A DNA stretch of 64,000 nucleotides, taken from contig JACZXQ010000010.1 of the NCBI GenBank assembly GCA_022571515.1, positions 62,001 through 126,000 of the forward strand, in the 5' to 3' direction. The position numbers were made by a program, and so were the translations under genes. Position 1 is the stretch's first letter. Every line of letters begins with the position of its first letter. Shown in pieces: positions 52,347 through 60,109 of this stretch. The notes under the pieces are model-generated. The model was not told where the DNA came from. It ran no database searches and saw only the letters and a list, made by a program, of their open reading frames with translations. Source of the DNA: Gemmatimonadota bacterium (GTDB lineage: Bacteria > Gemmatimonadota > Gemmatimonadetes > Longimicrobiales > Gaopeijiaceae).

Positions 52347-53855
52347 ATGGAGACTCACCCCACGTTCGAGGATTTTCAGTCTCGCGCCCGACAGCCGGGC
52401 GTGGGCGTTGTCCCCGTGTGGAGAGAGTTCCTGTTCGATGTCGATACCGCCGTCACCGCGTACGCCAAGCTCGCTCGCCCGCCGTTCGGCTTCCTCCTCG
52501 AGTCCGTCGTCGGGGGAGACCAGTGGGCCCGCTACACGTTCTTGGGCAGCGAGCCAGCCGCCGCCTGGCGCCTCCATGGCGACCGGGCCGAGTGGTGGAC
52601 CCCGGAAGCGGGCTGGACGGAGATCGAGACGGACGATCCACTGGCCGACTTCGACGCCCGCCTCAGGTCCCGGACCCCGCCTCCCGATGTCGAGCTGCCA
52701 AGGCTGTGGGGCGGCGCAGTAGGGTACTTCTCCTACGACGTGGTGCGCCAGGTCGAGCGACTGGGTGAGGGGCCGGAGGACGACCTCGGCTTGCCCGACG
52801 CGCTTTTCCTGTTCGTCGACATCGTGGTGGCGATCGACAACTTGCTCGGCCGGGCCAAGGCGATCGCCACGGTGGACGTGGAGCCCGGGCTGGACTCCGA
52901 CGAGCTCCGGCGTCGTTACGACCTCGCGGCTGCCAAGACCCGACGAGTCATCGAGCGGCTCGGCGAGTCCCAGGCGCCCGCCCCGCTCGTCTTGGCCGCG
53001 GAGCCCGAGAGTGACCCGGACTTCACCAGCACAATGACGCGGGATGAGTTCGAGGCGGCGGTCGAGCGCATTCGCGAATACATCCGTGCCGGGGACGCGT
53101 TTCAGGTCGTGCTGAGCCAGCGGCTCGGGATGGAACTCGAGTCGGGCCCTTTCAACCTCTACCGTGCCTTGAGGTCTCTGAACCCCTCCCCATACCTCTA
53201 CTTCCTGGAGCTGGATGGGATGACTCTGGTGGGGAGTTCCCCTGAGGTGCTTGTACGCGTCGAGGACGGGACGGTCACCGTCCGGCCGATCGCCGGCACA
53301 CGCCCGCGCGGCGCGACACCAGAGCAGGATCGGGCGCTTGCGTTGGAGTTGGCCGAGGACGAAAAGGAGCTTGCGGAGCACCGCATGCTCGTCGACCTCG
53401 GGCGAAACGACGTAGGGCGGGTGGCCGAGTACGGCAGCGTGGAGGTGCCGGAGTTGATGGTGGTGGAGCGCTACTCGCACGTCATGCACCTGGTCAGCCA
53501 GGTCGAAGGCAAGCTCCGGAAGGGGGTTTCGGCCATGGACGTGTTCCGCGCGTGTTTCCCGGCGGGCACGGTCTCCGGCGCGCCCAAGATCCGAGCCATG
53601 GAGATCATCGACGAGTTGGAGCCAGTGCGCCGGGGGCCGTACGCCGGCGCGGTGGGGCACTTCGGTTGGGGTGGCATGTCCATGGACACGGCGATCACGA
53701 TCCGGACTGTGGTCGTCGTGGGGTCACGCGCCTACGTCCAGGCCGGAGCGGGCATCGTCGCCGACTCCGATCCGGGCAAGGAATACGAGGAGACGCTCAA
53801 CAAAGCCCGGGCATTGCTCCGGGCTGGAGCAATGCTGCCTCCAGCCGAATGCTGA
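52347..53855 (+). CDS. trpE: Anthranilate synthase component I
   Basis: Converts chorismate and ammonia to anthranilate, the first step of tryptophan synthesis. The 502-aa length fits TrpE. An N-terminal regulatory part (residues about 1-220; FLLESVVGGDQWARYTFLG is the tryptophan-binding LLES element) is followed by the chorismate-binding domain. That domain has AFQVVLSQRLGMEL, RPIAGTRPRG, ELAEHRMLVDLGRNDVGRV, FPAGTVSGAPKIRAMEIIDELE and QAGAGIVADSDPGKEYEET. AGAGGA precedes the ATG. No trpG, trpD or trpC follows; the next gene is convergent, so trpE stands alone here. PabB is less likely given the LLES motif. Confidence 0.93.
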   Translation: METHPTFEDFQSRARQPGVGVVPVWREFLFDVDTAVTAYAKLARPPFGFLLESVVGGDQWARYTFLGSEPAAAWRLHGDRAEWWTPEAGWTEIETDDPLADFDARLRSRTPPPDVELPRLWGGAVGYFSYDVVRQVERLGEGPEDDLGLPDALFLFVDIVVAIDNLLGRAKAIATVDVEPGLDSDELRRRYDLAAAKTRRVIERLGESQAPAPLVLAAEPESDPDFTSTMTRDEFEAAVERIREYIRAGDAFQVVLSQRLGMELESGPFNLYRALRSLNPSPYLYFLELDGMTLVGSSPEVLVRVEDGTVTVRPIAGTRPRGATPEQDRALALELAEDEKELAEHRMLVDLGRNDVGRVAEYGSVEVPELMVVERYSHVMHLVSQVEGKLRKGVSAMDVFRACFPAGTVSGAPKIRAMEIIDELEPVRRGPYAGAVGHFGWGGMSMDTAITIRTVVVVGSRAYVQAGAGIVADSDPGKEYEETLNKARALLRAGAMLPPAEC

Positions 53856-53875
53856 GGCGCTTCCCCAGCGGAGAG

Positions 53876-55237
53876 CTATGCCAGTTCCTCGTACAAGTAG
53901 GCGAGCGCGCGAATGCCCTTCTCGAAGTTCTCCACCGGGAACCACTCGTCGGGCGCGTGCAGGTTGCACCCCGGGTGAGAGAATCCGATCAGTAGCGCTG
54001 GCGCCTCGAGGATTCTTTCGAACTCGCCCACGATAGGGATCGACCCGCCCTCACCGACCAATACCGGCGTGGCGCCGAACGCCCGCTCCAGGGCCGACGT
54101 GGCGGCAGACTTCAGGGACTCATCGAGTTGGGCCTTCCAGGGATGGCCGCCGTGGAGATCCTTCACGGTCACCGTAACACCGGTCGGGGTGACGCGTGAG
54201 AGGTGCGCGCGGAAGAGCTCGAGCACGCGGTCGGGATTCTGGTCCGATACCAGCCGGAAGCTGATCTTGGCCATCGCTCGGGCCGGCAGAACCGTTTTGG
54301 CACCCTCCCCCGTGTAACCGGAAAGAAATCCATTCACGTCACATGTGGGGCGGGTCCACAGGCGCTCGAGCTCCGAGTAGCCCGTCTCCCCACCCAGCTC
54401 TGATGCTCCCACGGAGGCTTGGAATTCGTCGCGATCGAACGGAAGTTCGCGAATCGCTTGGCGCGTGGCTTCGTCCCACTCGACGACGTCGTCATAGAAG
54501 CCTTCGATGGCGATCCGGCCGTCTTGATCGTGAAGCGTGCTGATGATGTGAGCCAATGCGTTCGCCGGATTCACCACCGCGCCTCCGTATGAACCCGAGT
54601 GTAGATCGCTCGCCGGTCCTTGCACGTGCACTTCGAAGTAGGCCAAGCCCCGCAGTGAGAACAGCAGCGACGGTAGGCCGGGCGCGAACATGGACGAGTC
54701 CGAGATGATCACCGCATCCGATGCCAGGCGTTGGCGGTGGCCCTCCACGAAAGGCACGAGGTTGGGTGAGCCGACCTCCTCCTCCCCCTCCGCCAGAATG
54801 ATCAGGTTGACCGGCAAGGAACCGGTCGCCTTCAGATGTGCCTCGGCGGCCTTGATGTGGAGGTAGAGTTGTCCCTTGTCGTCGGCGGAGCCTCGAGCAT
54901 AGATGCGTCCGTCCCGGACCTCTGGCTCGAAGGGGGCTGACGTCCACTCGTCCAGCGGCTCGACGGGCTGAACGTCGTAGTGGCCGTAGACCAGCAACGT
55001 CTTGGCGTCGGGCCCGGCACCTCGCCACTCACCGAGGACCACCGGATGCCCCGGCGTGTCGATAATCTCGGTCTCGAGACCGGCGGCCCGCATCCTGTCG
55101 CACAGCCATTCGGCCGTGGCCCGGGTATCGCCGTCGTGTTCCGAGCGCGCGCTGATCGAAGGGATGCGGAGGAACTCGTCGAGCTCTTCCCGCCAGCGTG
55201 GGAGTGACTCGGCGATGTAGGACTGTGCGTCGGCCAT
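53876..55237 (-). CDS. M20-family dipeptidase/metallopeptidase
   Basis: Zinc aminoacyl-peptidase of 453 aa, cytoplasmic. Di-zinc ligands are visible: LLVYGHYDVQP (His and Asp), ARGSADDKGQ (bridging Asp), EGEEEVGSPNL (catalytic Glu and metal Glu), and a late FSHPGCNLHAPDEWFPVENF (His and Glu). A dimerisation lid domain occupies about 190-330 (DLHSGSYGGAVVNPANALA). This is the subfamily of cytosolic nonspecific dipeptidases. The region upstream (55238-55514) is non-coding and contains the RNA candidate on the opposite strand. It converges with trpE, 20 bp apart. Confidence 0.93.
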   Translation of the reverse strand: MADAQSYIAESLPRWREELDEFLRIPSISARSEHDGDTRATAEWLCDRMRAAGLETEIIDTPGHPVVLGEWRGAGPDAKTLLVYGHYDVQPVEPLDEWTSAPFEPEVRDGRIYARGSADDKGQLYLHIKAAEAHLKATGSLPVNLIILAEGEEEVGSPNLVPFVEGHRQRLASDAVIISDSSMFAPGLPSLLFSLRGLAYFEVHVQGPASDLHSGSYGGAVVNPANALAHIISTLHDQDGRIAIEGFYDDVVEWDEATRQAIRELPFDRDEFQASVGASELGGETGYSELERLWTRPTCDVNGFLSGYTGEGAKTVLPARAMAKISFRLVSDQNPDRVLELFRAHLSRVTPTGVTVTVKDLHGGHPWKAQLDESLKSAATSALERAFGATPVLVGEGGSIPIVGEFERILEAPALLIGFSHPGCNLHAPDEWFPVENFEKGIRALAYLYEELA

Positions 55238-55289
55238 TTGGAGGGCGCTCCGTAGTCGAGGAAACCTTTTTCGCGGTCAGAACGTCATA

Positions 55290-55487
55290 TCTAGTGAAGT
55301 GGGTGGGATGGGTGGAGGGGAAACGACCTCCAGACTGAACGGATTCTTGCCAAGACCGAATTGAGTCGCACGGTCAGAGAGGCTGGTCACCTTTCAGGCA
55401 AGCCACTTCGATGGTCTCGTGGAGCTATCTGCGAGATGTGTGAGCGGAGGCGTCGGCCCCCATAGGTCGACGCCTCCCTCTCTTTTT
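55290..55487 (+). ncRNA. Candidate structured non-coding RNA with intrinsic terminator
   Basis: Between two minus-strand genes, the plus strand folds by eye into successive paired elements. They are TGGAGG/CCTCCA (55313-55318, 55327-55332); a long-range CTTGCC/GGCAAG (55346-55351, 55397-55402) enclosing GACCG/CGGTC (55354-55358, 55371-55375); CCA/TGG around a TTCG loop (55403-55414); TCTCG/CGAGA (55415-55419, 55432-55436); and a perfect 10-bp terminator stem followed by CTCTCTTTTT. No convincing open frame or ribosome site. It does not match 6S, SRP, RNase P or tmRNA cores that I can recognise. The 5' end is uncertain, about 55280-55310, and no firm promoter was found. Confidence 0.5.
55446..55487 (+). 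terminator. Strong rho-independent terminator (plus strand)
   Basis: GGAGGCGTCG (55446-55455) and CGACGCCTCC (55468-55477) with a 12-nt loop, followed by CTCTCTTTTT. No plus-strand protein gene precedes it, which is why a non-coding transcript is proposed. Confidence 0.85.
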
Positions 55488-55514
55488 CATGGCTTCCACG
55501 AACGTCAGAGCGCC

Positions 55515-55793
55515 TCAGGTGAGGCCGCGAATTCCCCAGCGGTAGACGAACGTCATCAACACCGAGAAAAGCGCGGCGCCGGCCATGCCGCCTGTGCTGA
55601 GGGCCAGGGGCTCATCGAATTCGAGGATGCCCACGCCCAGCATACCCCCGATAACAGCTGCGAAGGCGCCTAAGATCATGATGACAGTAACATGGCCAGG
55701 AGCTTCTTCAGGCCGCTTTACGAGGGCCCGCATGACGATCCCCACGAGCGCGCCCATGACGATCCAGATGCCTACACCTATCCAGTTTTCCAT
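55515..55793 (-). CDS. GlsB/YeaQ/YmgE family membrane protein
   Basis: A small 92-aa membrane protein of the transglycosylase-associated (YeaQ/YmgE) family, often stress-induced; molecular role unknown. Three helices with the family glycine pattern: WIGVGIWIVMGALVGIVMRA, VIMILGAFAAVIGGMLGVGI and GGMAGAALFSVLMTFVYRW. The start at 55793 has no strong ribosome site. A GCCTC/GAGGC hairpin covers its stop codon. Confidence 0.85.
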   Translation of the reverse strand: MENWIGVGIWIVMGALVGIVMRALVKRPEEAPGHVTVIMILGAFAAVIGGMLGVGILEFDEPLALSTGGMAGAALFSVLMTFVYRWGIRGLT

Positions 55794-55919
55794 AAATCAC
55801 TCGTAGTACGGTGCTCGCTAACGAACGCGCGAAATCTATCCTGGAGCCCGGAAGCCCGCTACCGTCGGCCTTCGGCTTCTCCGTTTGACGTGGGGTGACG
55901 GAGGACTTAAGCGTTCCGT

Positions 55920-56429
55920 GTGGACGACGACGTCATTGATCTCACCAAGTATCTCAATCGCTCGAAGGCGGTCTCCGACATCGGGCCCGATGCCAACGGG
56001 TCGCGCGGCAACTTCTCGGTGTGGGGCGGCGACGGGGATCGTTCGCGGTTCGCCCTTCCGGTGTGGCGGTCGATCTACTTGGTGGGTGGCGGCCGGGGCG
56101 GTCTTGTCTGGGAGGATCCGGATGAGATGCCCGGCGTGCTGACGCCGTTCTTCGTGCTGGACCTCGGCGCGGAGCCGGCTCGCGTCGAGTTCAGCTACGA
56201 TCTGGTGGCGGAGCTGGAGACGTCGGAGGCACCGACGGTTATGGAGAGCTCCACCGGCATCGGGATTTTTATCGGCACGAGGGAAGGCCGGCAGTGGTAC
56301 CTGGTCCTCGACGAGCGGCGCCCAACCGGCGAAGGGTTGCAGGGTGGTGTTCGGGAAGACCTGCTCTTTCTGGCAGGCGAGTGTGCGGGCTTGCTCTTCT
56401 ACAGGGAACTCGGCTTGGACAAGGATTGA
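55920..56429 (+). CDS. Hypothetical protein, 169 aa
   Basis: No family recognised. Starts at GTG 55920 with GGAGG about 14 nt upstream. A DDDVIDLTKYL opening, a strand-rich centre (LPVWRSIYLVGGGRGGLVWED, FFVLDLGAEPARVEFSYDLV) and a C-terminal LLFLAGECAGLLFYRELGL helix suggest a compact soluble fold without membrane segments or known catalytic motifs. It converges with the coiled-coil gene, 14 bp between stops. Confidence 0.55.
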   Translation: MDDDVIDLTKYLNRSKAVSDIGPDANGSRGNFSVWGGDGDRSRFALPVWRSIYLVGGGRGGLVWEDPDEMPGVLTPFFVLDLGAEPARVEFSYDLVAELETSEAPTVMESSTGIGIFIGTREGRQWYLVLDERRPTGEGLQGGVREDLLFLAGECAGLLFYRELGLDKD

Positions 56430-56443
56430 GACCTAAAAGCCTT

Positions 56444-57115
56444 CTAGTGCTTACCCATCCTTCGCTTCAACTCTTTCAGCCGAGCCTGGGCTTCGGCTTC
56501 CGGATCCAGGGACTCGAGATCGTCGAACTCCGAGTCATCGGTCGGGCTGGTCCCGAAGTCTAGGTCGCCGACCTCGCGTTCGGCCTCGTGCCGCGCATCG
56601 TCGTGCTCGATCGCGCGCTCCATCCGGTCCAGCTGATCGAAGAGTTCGTCGGCGCCGCTGAGGCTGCTCCTCGCCTGATGGCGGCCTGCGCTTGCGGCGA
56701 GCGTGTCCCGGTTCTTGGCGGCCTGTTTGATCGCGGCGAGCATGTCCTGTACCTCCGCCCGCCGCCCCTTGAGTTCTTCGTTGAGGACGTCGGCCTTCTG
56801 CTTGAGGACTCGGTGGCGGTTTTCGTGCTTGACCGCATACTCCGCCGCGACCTTGGCCGTCTCCTCATCGGCGATCTCCCGAGCCATGCGTTCTCGCCGG
56901 CGGCACGTCTCGGCGCTCTTGGCTTCCTTCTCGACCTTCCGGAGTGTGGTCTCGATTTCGGACTCGAGCCGGCGTACGTCGGCCTGTGCGTCGGCGGTCT
57001 CATCCTTCATCCCCCTAAGGAGTCGATCGACGGCCTCGGGAACGTCGTCGCGGCCGAGTTCTTCCTTGAAGTTATCCACCGCCTCGTGGAAGGCGCGGCG
57101 CAGGCTATCGAACAT
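56444..57115 (-). CDS. Coiled-coil protein, distantly PspA/IM30-like
   Basis: A 223-aa, almost wholly helical, highly charged protein. The N-terminal amphipathic LRRAFHEAVDNFKEELG, then DVPEAVDRLLRGMKDETADA and long E/R/K/A heptad-like stretches (about 35-150), recall PspA/IM30, where a short amphipathic helix precedes a coiled-coil that binds stressed membranes. Similarity is in layout rather than a clear sequence motif, so it may be another coiled-coil protein. An acidic linker (TSPTDDSEFDDLESLDPE) precedes a short C-terminal helix. It is encoded 60 bp downstream of the ECF sigma gene on the same strand and might be its target. Confidence 0.5.
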   Translation of the reverse strand: MFDSLRRAFHEAVDNFKEELGRDDVPEAVDRLLRGMKDETADAQADVRRLESEIETTLRKVEKEAKSAETCRRRERMAREIADEETAKVAAEYAVKHENRHRVLKQKADVLNEELKGRRAEVQDMLAAIKQAAKNRDTLAASAGRHQARSSLSGADELFDQLDRMERAIEHDDARHEAEREVGDLDFGTSPTDDSEFDDLESLDPEAEAQARLKELKRRMGKH

Positions 57116-57175
57116 GGTTTAAGGTACCACCGCCCCGGCGGTTTGCCAGGGCCGGCGCACACGGATGGGATGCGG

Positions 57176-57799
57176 TCAGTTCAGGAAGGGCTCTATGCGC
57201 TGGGCGAACGAGTTCCTGGCCCGGTGCAGTCTGCTCTTGACCGTGCCGAGGTTCACGCCGGTGATCTCGGAGATCTCCTCATAGCTCTTCCCCTCGAGTT
57301 CGCGGAGACGGAAGACGAGCCGATGGTGCTCCGGCAACTCCTCGACCGTTTCCTCCACCAGGCGTCGCAGGAAGCGCTTTCGGAAGAGGTCGTCCGGTCG
57401 CATGCGGTAGTCCTCGAACTGAATCGGCCGGTGATCATCGTCCCAGTTGCTCGTCAGGCGCTGGAACAGGATGAGCGGGCTTCGAGACCGGTTACGCAAC
57501 TCATTCTTGGAAAGGTTGCCGGCAATCGTGTAGACCCAGGTCGAGAATTTCTTGGAGGTATCGAACCGATGCAGGTGACGCGTGACGCGAATGAACGCCT
57601 CTTGCACCAGATCCTGGGCTCGGTCCGAATCGCCCGTCTTGCGCGTGATGAAGTGGATCAGCCTAGACTGATAGCGGTCGTAGAGCTCCTGGAATGCCCC
57701 ATAGCGTCCAGAAAGGTGCTCCGTGACGAGTTGTTCGTCGCTGAGTGCGTCTAGGACCCGATCCTTGGCGAGGACGGGTTCAGCCTTGCACGGGGCCAT
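57176..57799 (-). CDS. ECF-family RNA polymerase sigma factor
   Basis: Extracytoplasmic-function sigma of 207 aa with only regions 2 and 4. Region 2: FQELYDRYQSRLIHFITRK, DLVQEAFIRVTRHLHRFD and FSTWVYTIAGNLSKNELR. Region 4: ELPEHHRLVFRLRELEGKSYEEISEITGVNLGTVKSRLHRAR (standard helix-turn-helix for -35). No anti-sigma gene is adjacent, so control must be elsewhere or transcriptional; a Fur-like palindrome and a possible attenuator lie upstream. AAGGATGG precedes the ATG. Confidence 0.93.
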   Translation of the reverse strand: MAPCKAEPVLAKDRVLDALSDEQLVTEHLSGRYGAFQELYDRYQSRLIHFITRKTGDSDRAQDLVQEAFIRVTRHLHRFDTSKKFSTWVYTIAGNLSKNELRNRSRSPLILFQRLTSNWDDDHRPIQFEDYRMRPDDLFRKRFLRRLVEETVEELPEHHRLVFRLRELEGKSYEEISEITGVNLGTVKSRLHRARNSFAQRIEPFLN

Positions 57800-57846
57800 A
57801 TGCCATCCTTTTGGCCGTCCGCATCGGTGCCGTCGGCCACGAAAAG

Positions 57847-57882
57847 AAAAAAAGCGGACCGCGGCTCAGGATGCGCGCCCGC
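57847..57882 (-). terminator. Intrinsic terminator or attenuator upstream of the ECF sigma gene
   Basis: Minus-strand stem with outer GCGG/CCGC (57879-57882, 57854-57857) and inner CGCG pairing, followed directly by TTTTTTT (57853-57847) and more Ts. It lies after the Fur-like box and before the sigma ribosome site, so it either ends the upstream E1-alpha transcript or attenuates the sigma leader. Confidence 0.5.
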
Positions 57883-57890
57883 GCGAGTCG

Positions 57891-57926
57891 AGAATCATTA
57901 TTAACAAGAATCATTCTTGATTATCC
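57891..57926 (-). promoter_or_regulatory. Fur-like AT-rich palindromic operator upstream of ECF sigma gene
   Basis: An AT-rich island with a perfect inverted repeat CAAGAA-TCA-TTCTTG (57905-57919) and two direct AGAATCATT copies (57891-57899, 57907-57915). A GATAATCAA follows on the other strand. The blocks resemble Fur-type GATAAT/ATTATC hexamers, but the match is partial. Confidence 0.4.
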
Positions 57927-57957
57927 ACCCCGAATATGGCAGGACGGCCCTTGCTCT

Positions 57958-59103
57958 TCAAGCCCCGTCTTTCAGTGGCACAGTCATCACCGGTCTATTC
58001 AGGAGTCCAACGAGCGGGCCGCCTTCCGAAAAACCCTCGTAGAGGGCGCACCGGCCGTCGGGCTCGTGGCCAGACGACGTCAGTGCTTCGTCCACGGCCC
58101 GGTCGACCTCGGCTGTAACCTCGTTCTCGATCTCCTCGAGACCCGTGCGATCAACGCCGTGAGCCACAAGGTACTCCTCATACTGCCCGATCGGGTCCCG
58201 TTTCCCCCAGGCCGCAAATAGCTCTTCGGGAAATGTAGCGCGGGCCTCGTGTTCATCATGGGTGGCGTGGCCCCCCATGCGGAACGTCTCGGCAACGACA
58301 ACGGCCGGCCCTTCGCCCCGCCGACAACGCTCAACGGCCTCGACGGAGGCGGCGTAAACATCGAGTACGTTGTTGCCGTCGCACGTCCGACTCGGAATAC
58401 CGTACATGTCCGCCCAGTGCTCCAGGTCACCCGCGCCGTGTTGGTCGACCCGGGTGCCCAACGCCACCTGGTTGTTCTGGATCACGAACACCACGGGCAG
58501 GTTCTGTACCGCCGCGAAGTTCATTCCTTCGTGACAGGAGGCCGTCTTCGTAGCCCCATCCCCAATCCACGTAAGGGATACGCGGGCTTCTCCCCGCATC
58601 CTGAACGCGAGTGCCGCTCCCGCCATCACGGGCACATTGGTTCCCATGTGGCTGACCGGTTGGATGACTCCCTTGGATAGATCCCCTACATGCAGATCCC
58701 GTCCGCCGTTCGGCGAGTCGGCCGTTGCGAGATACGATCGGAAGAGGTCCGCCAGCGGCATGCCCATCATCCAACAGGCACCTGCGTTGCGGATCATGGG
58801 AGTGATGACGTCCCGCGTCGGGTCGAGGGCGGCGACACTGCCCGCTGTAACGGCTTCTTCGCCGGTCCCGAGCCAGGCCTTGGAAATCACTCCTTGCCGG
58901 ACCCACCTCTTCAGCGCCGTGTCGTGCAAGCGCGCTACGAGGAGACTCCGGTAGAGCCAGAGGTGCGTCTCGCCCTCCATGCCGGTGATGATGTCCGCTG
59001 TAGCCGGGTCGGACGCGACGGACTCGACGAACGCACGTACCAGGTCGGGATCGGGTTCCCAGTTCTGGTATTCCGGTGGGTCGAAGGCAGGATATCGTCG
59101 CAT
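57958..59103 (-). CDS. 2-oxoacid dehydrogenase E1 component, alpha subunit
   Basis: Thiamine-diphosphate subunit (pyruvate, branched-chain or acetoin type), 381 aa. TPP-binding motif GDG...NN is complete: LTWIGDGATKTASCHEGMNF, then VVFVIQNNQVALG. The substrate-channel loop GHATHDEHEAR near 290 carries the usual phosphorylation-loop pattern. The N-terminal WLGTGEEAVTAGSV and later SHMGTNVPVMAGAAL are typical of alpha subunits. The partner beta subunit, E2 and E3 are absent from the neighbourhood. A good promoter lies about 200 bp upstream, giving a long leader. A possible terminator follows. Confidence 0.9.
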   Translation of the reverse strand: MRRYPAFDPPEYQNWEPDPDLVRAFVESVASDPATADIITGMEGETHLWLYRSLLVARLHDTALKRWVRQGVISKAWLGTGEEAVTAGSVAALDPTRDVITPMIRNAGACWMMGMPLADLFRSYLATADSPNGGRDLHVGDLSKGVIQPVSHMGTNVPVMAGAALAFRMRGEARVSLTWIGDGATKTASCHEGMNFAAVQNLPVVFVIQNNQVALGTRVDQHGAGDLEHWADMYGIPSRTCDGNNVLDVYAASVEAVERCRRGEGPAVVVAETFRMGGHATHDEHEARATFPEELFAAWGKRDPIGQYEEYLVAHGVDRTGLEEIENEVTAEVDRAVDEALTSSGHEPDGRCALYEGFSEGGPLVGLLNRPVMTVPLKDGA

Positions 59104-59302
59104 GAGCCGAGGGGGGGTGGCTGGTCACAGGGGGCTGGAAGAAAACTAGGTACTCGGTCCTGCGGGTCCAAGGGGGTTGGAAACCATGCCGAAAAAAAAC
59201 GAGGAGCGGGGGAGGTGACAGCCCTCAAGGCACGAAACCAGCCCCCCCAGGGTGGCCTCACGAGGATCTGTCGGATTCTCCGCCCGCTACGCTCGTGCCG
59301 CT
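59104..59302 (-). promoter_or_regulatory. Long 5' leader of the E1-alpha gene with terminator-like element
   Basis: From the predicted start of transcription to the ATG is nearly 200 nt. The leader holds GAGGGC/GCTCCTC pairing (59221-59226, 59201-59207) directly followed by TTTTTTTT (59199-59192), i.e. a weak terminator inside the leader. No known riboswitch was recognised. Confidence 0.35.
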
Positions 59303-59331
59303 TATATACCGTATGGAATCCGGAATGTCAC
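59303..59331 (-). promoter_or_regulatory. Sigma-70 promoter for the E1-alpha gene
   Basis: On the minus strand GTGACA (59331-59326), a 17-bp spacer and TATATA (59308-59303): five of six consensus bases in each box. This is the best promoter match in the window. Confidence 0.65.
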
Positions 59332-59470
59332 TCTCAAATCGGTACGGTAGGGTAAGGTCGCAAAACCGGCCGTTGCCGGGCGGGGACCATCGCTGCAACT
59401 TGAATCGACATGTCCCCACAGGGCCGGACGACACCGTGCCCGGAAATCCTCTCCACCACAGCCGACGCCG
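59332..59470. other. Upstream region of the V4R-like gene
   Basis: The rest of the 367-bp gap between the divergent E1-alpha and V4R-like genes. I see no clear plus-strand promoter, ribosome site, RNA or repeat here. Confidence 0.4.
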
Positions 59471-60109
59471 ATGACGAATACGAGGCCTCGTCGCAGGATC
59501 AGGTCCATCGTGGCTCTGACCCTCTTCGAGGTGATCCGACACCAGGATCTCCCGGCCGAAGTGCTGGAGGACGACGATCCGTCGGTGACGATGCCTCGGA
59601 AGCTCGGGTTGAGCGACGTGGTGGAGGCGCGCATTCGGCATGCCCGGGAGGACGTCAAACGGGGTCGGCGGATCTCCGACGATGAGTTCCACGACCTGGT
59701 GCGCCTGGTCATTCGGCGGCCGGACTCCGAGGAGGTCTTCCGCCTCATCGGCGAACGGTTGTCCGGCGGCACTGGCGAGCGTCCCCGCAAGCGATGGCGG
59801 GTTCTCCCGTCGAGGCTGCGTTACGCTGTGGCTCGCCGTGCCGTGATGCGTTCCCTCAAGTCGCTGTTCGGTCGGCGCGTCGGCGGGTTCGCCGCCGGTC
59901 CATTCACGATGGAAGGGCGTTCGCTGCTCTTCATTCAGAGCGATCCGGGAGGAGACGCCTGCGCCTTGGTGTCGGGCTTCTGCGGTCCGGTGCTGCTGCG
60001 CACGCTCGGCATCACAACCTCGGTGAGCCATGTGGCGTGCGAATCACGTGGGGATGCGGTTTGCCGATGGGAGTTGTCCGAAAAGGTAGATGGCCGTGGT
60101 AGCGGCTAG
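59471..60109 (+). CDS. Protein with C-terminal V4R-like domain
   Basis: A 212-aa protein. The N-terminal half (to about 125) is basic and helical without recognised family. The C-terminal half fits the V4R (4-vinyl reductase-like) small-molecule-binding domain: a strand-rich FTMEGRSLLFIQSDPGGDAC, a helix, then the family closing pattern HVACESRGDAVCRWEL (Cys...GDxxCxWxL). V4R domains bind hydrocarbons or tetrapyrrole-like ligands, or metals via the cysteines. The ATG lacks an obvious ribosome site. Its stop overlaps the convergent DUF420 stop by 4 nt. Confidence 0.5.
   Translation: MTNTRPRRRIRSIVALTLFEVIRHQDLPAEVLEDDDPSVTMPRKLGLSDVVEARIRHAREDVKRGRRISDDEFHDLVRLVIRRPDSEEVFRLIGERLSGGTGERPRKRWRVLPSRLRYAVARRAVMRSLKSLFGRRVGGFAAGPFTMEGRSLLFIQSDPGGDACALVSGFCGPVLLRTLGITTSVSHVACESRGDAVCRWELSEKVDGRGSG

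Noticed and set aside
55290-55487. Identity of the structured RNA as 6S, SRP RNA or a CsrA-sponge RNA
   Set aside because: No SRP core motif, no 6S-type closing stem between 5' and 3' ends, and GGA-bearing loops are too few and irregular to claim CsrA binding.
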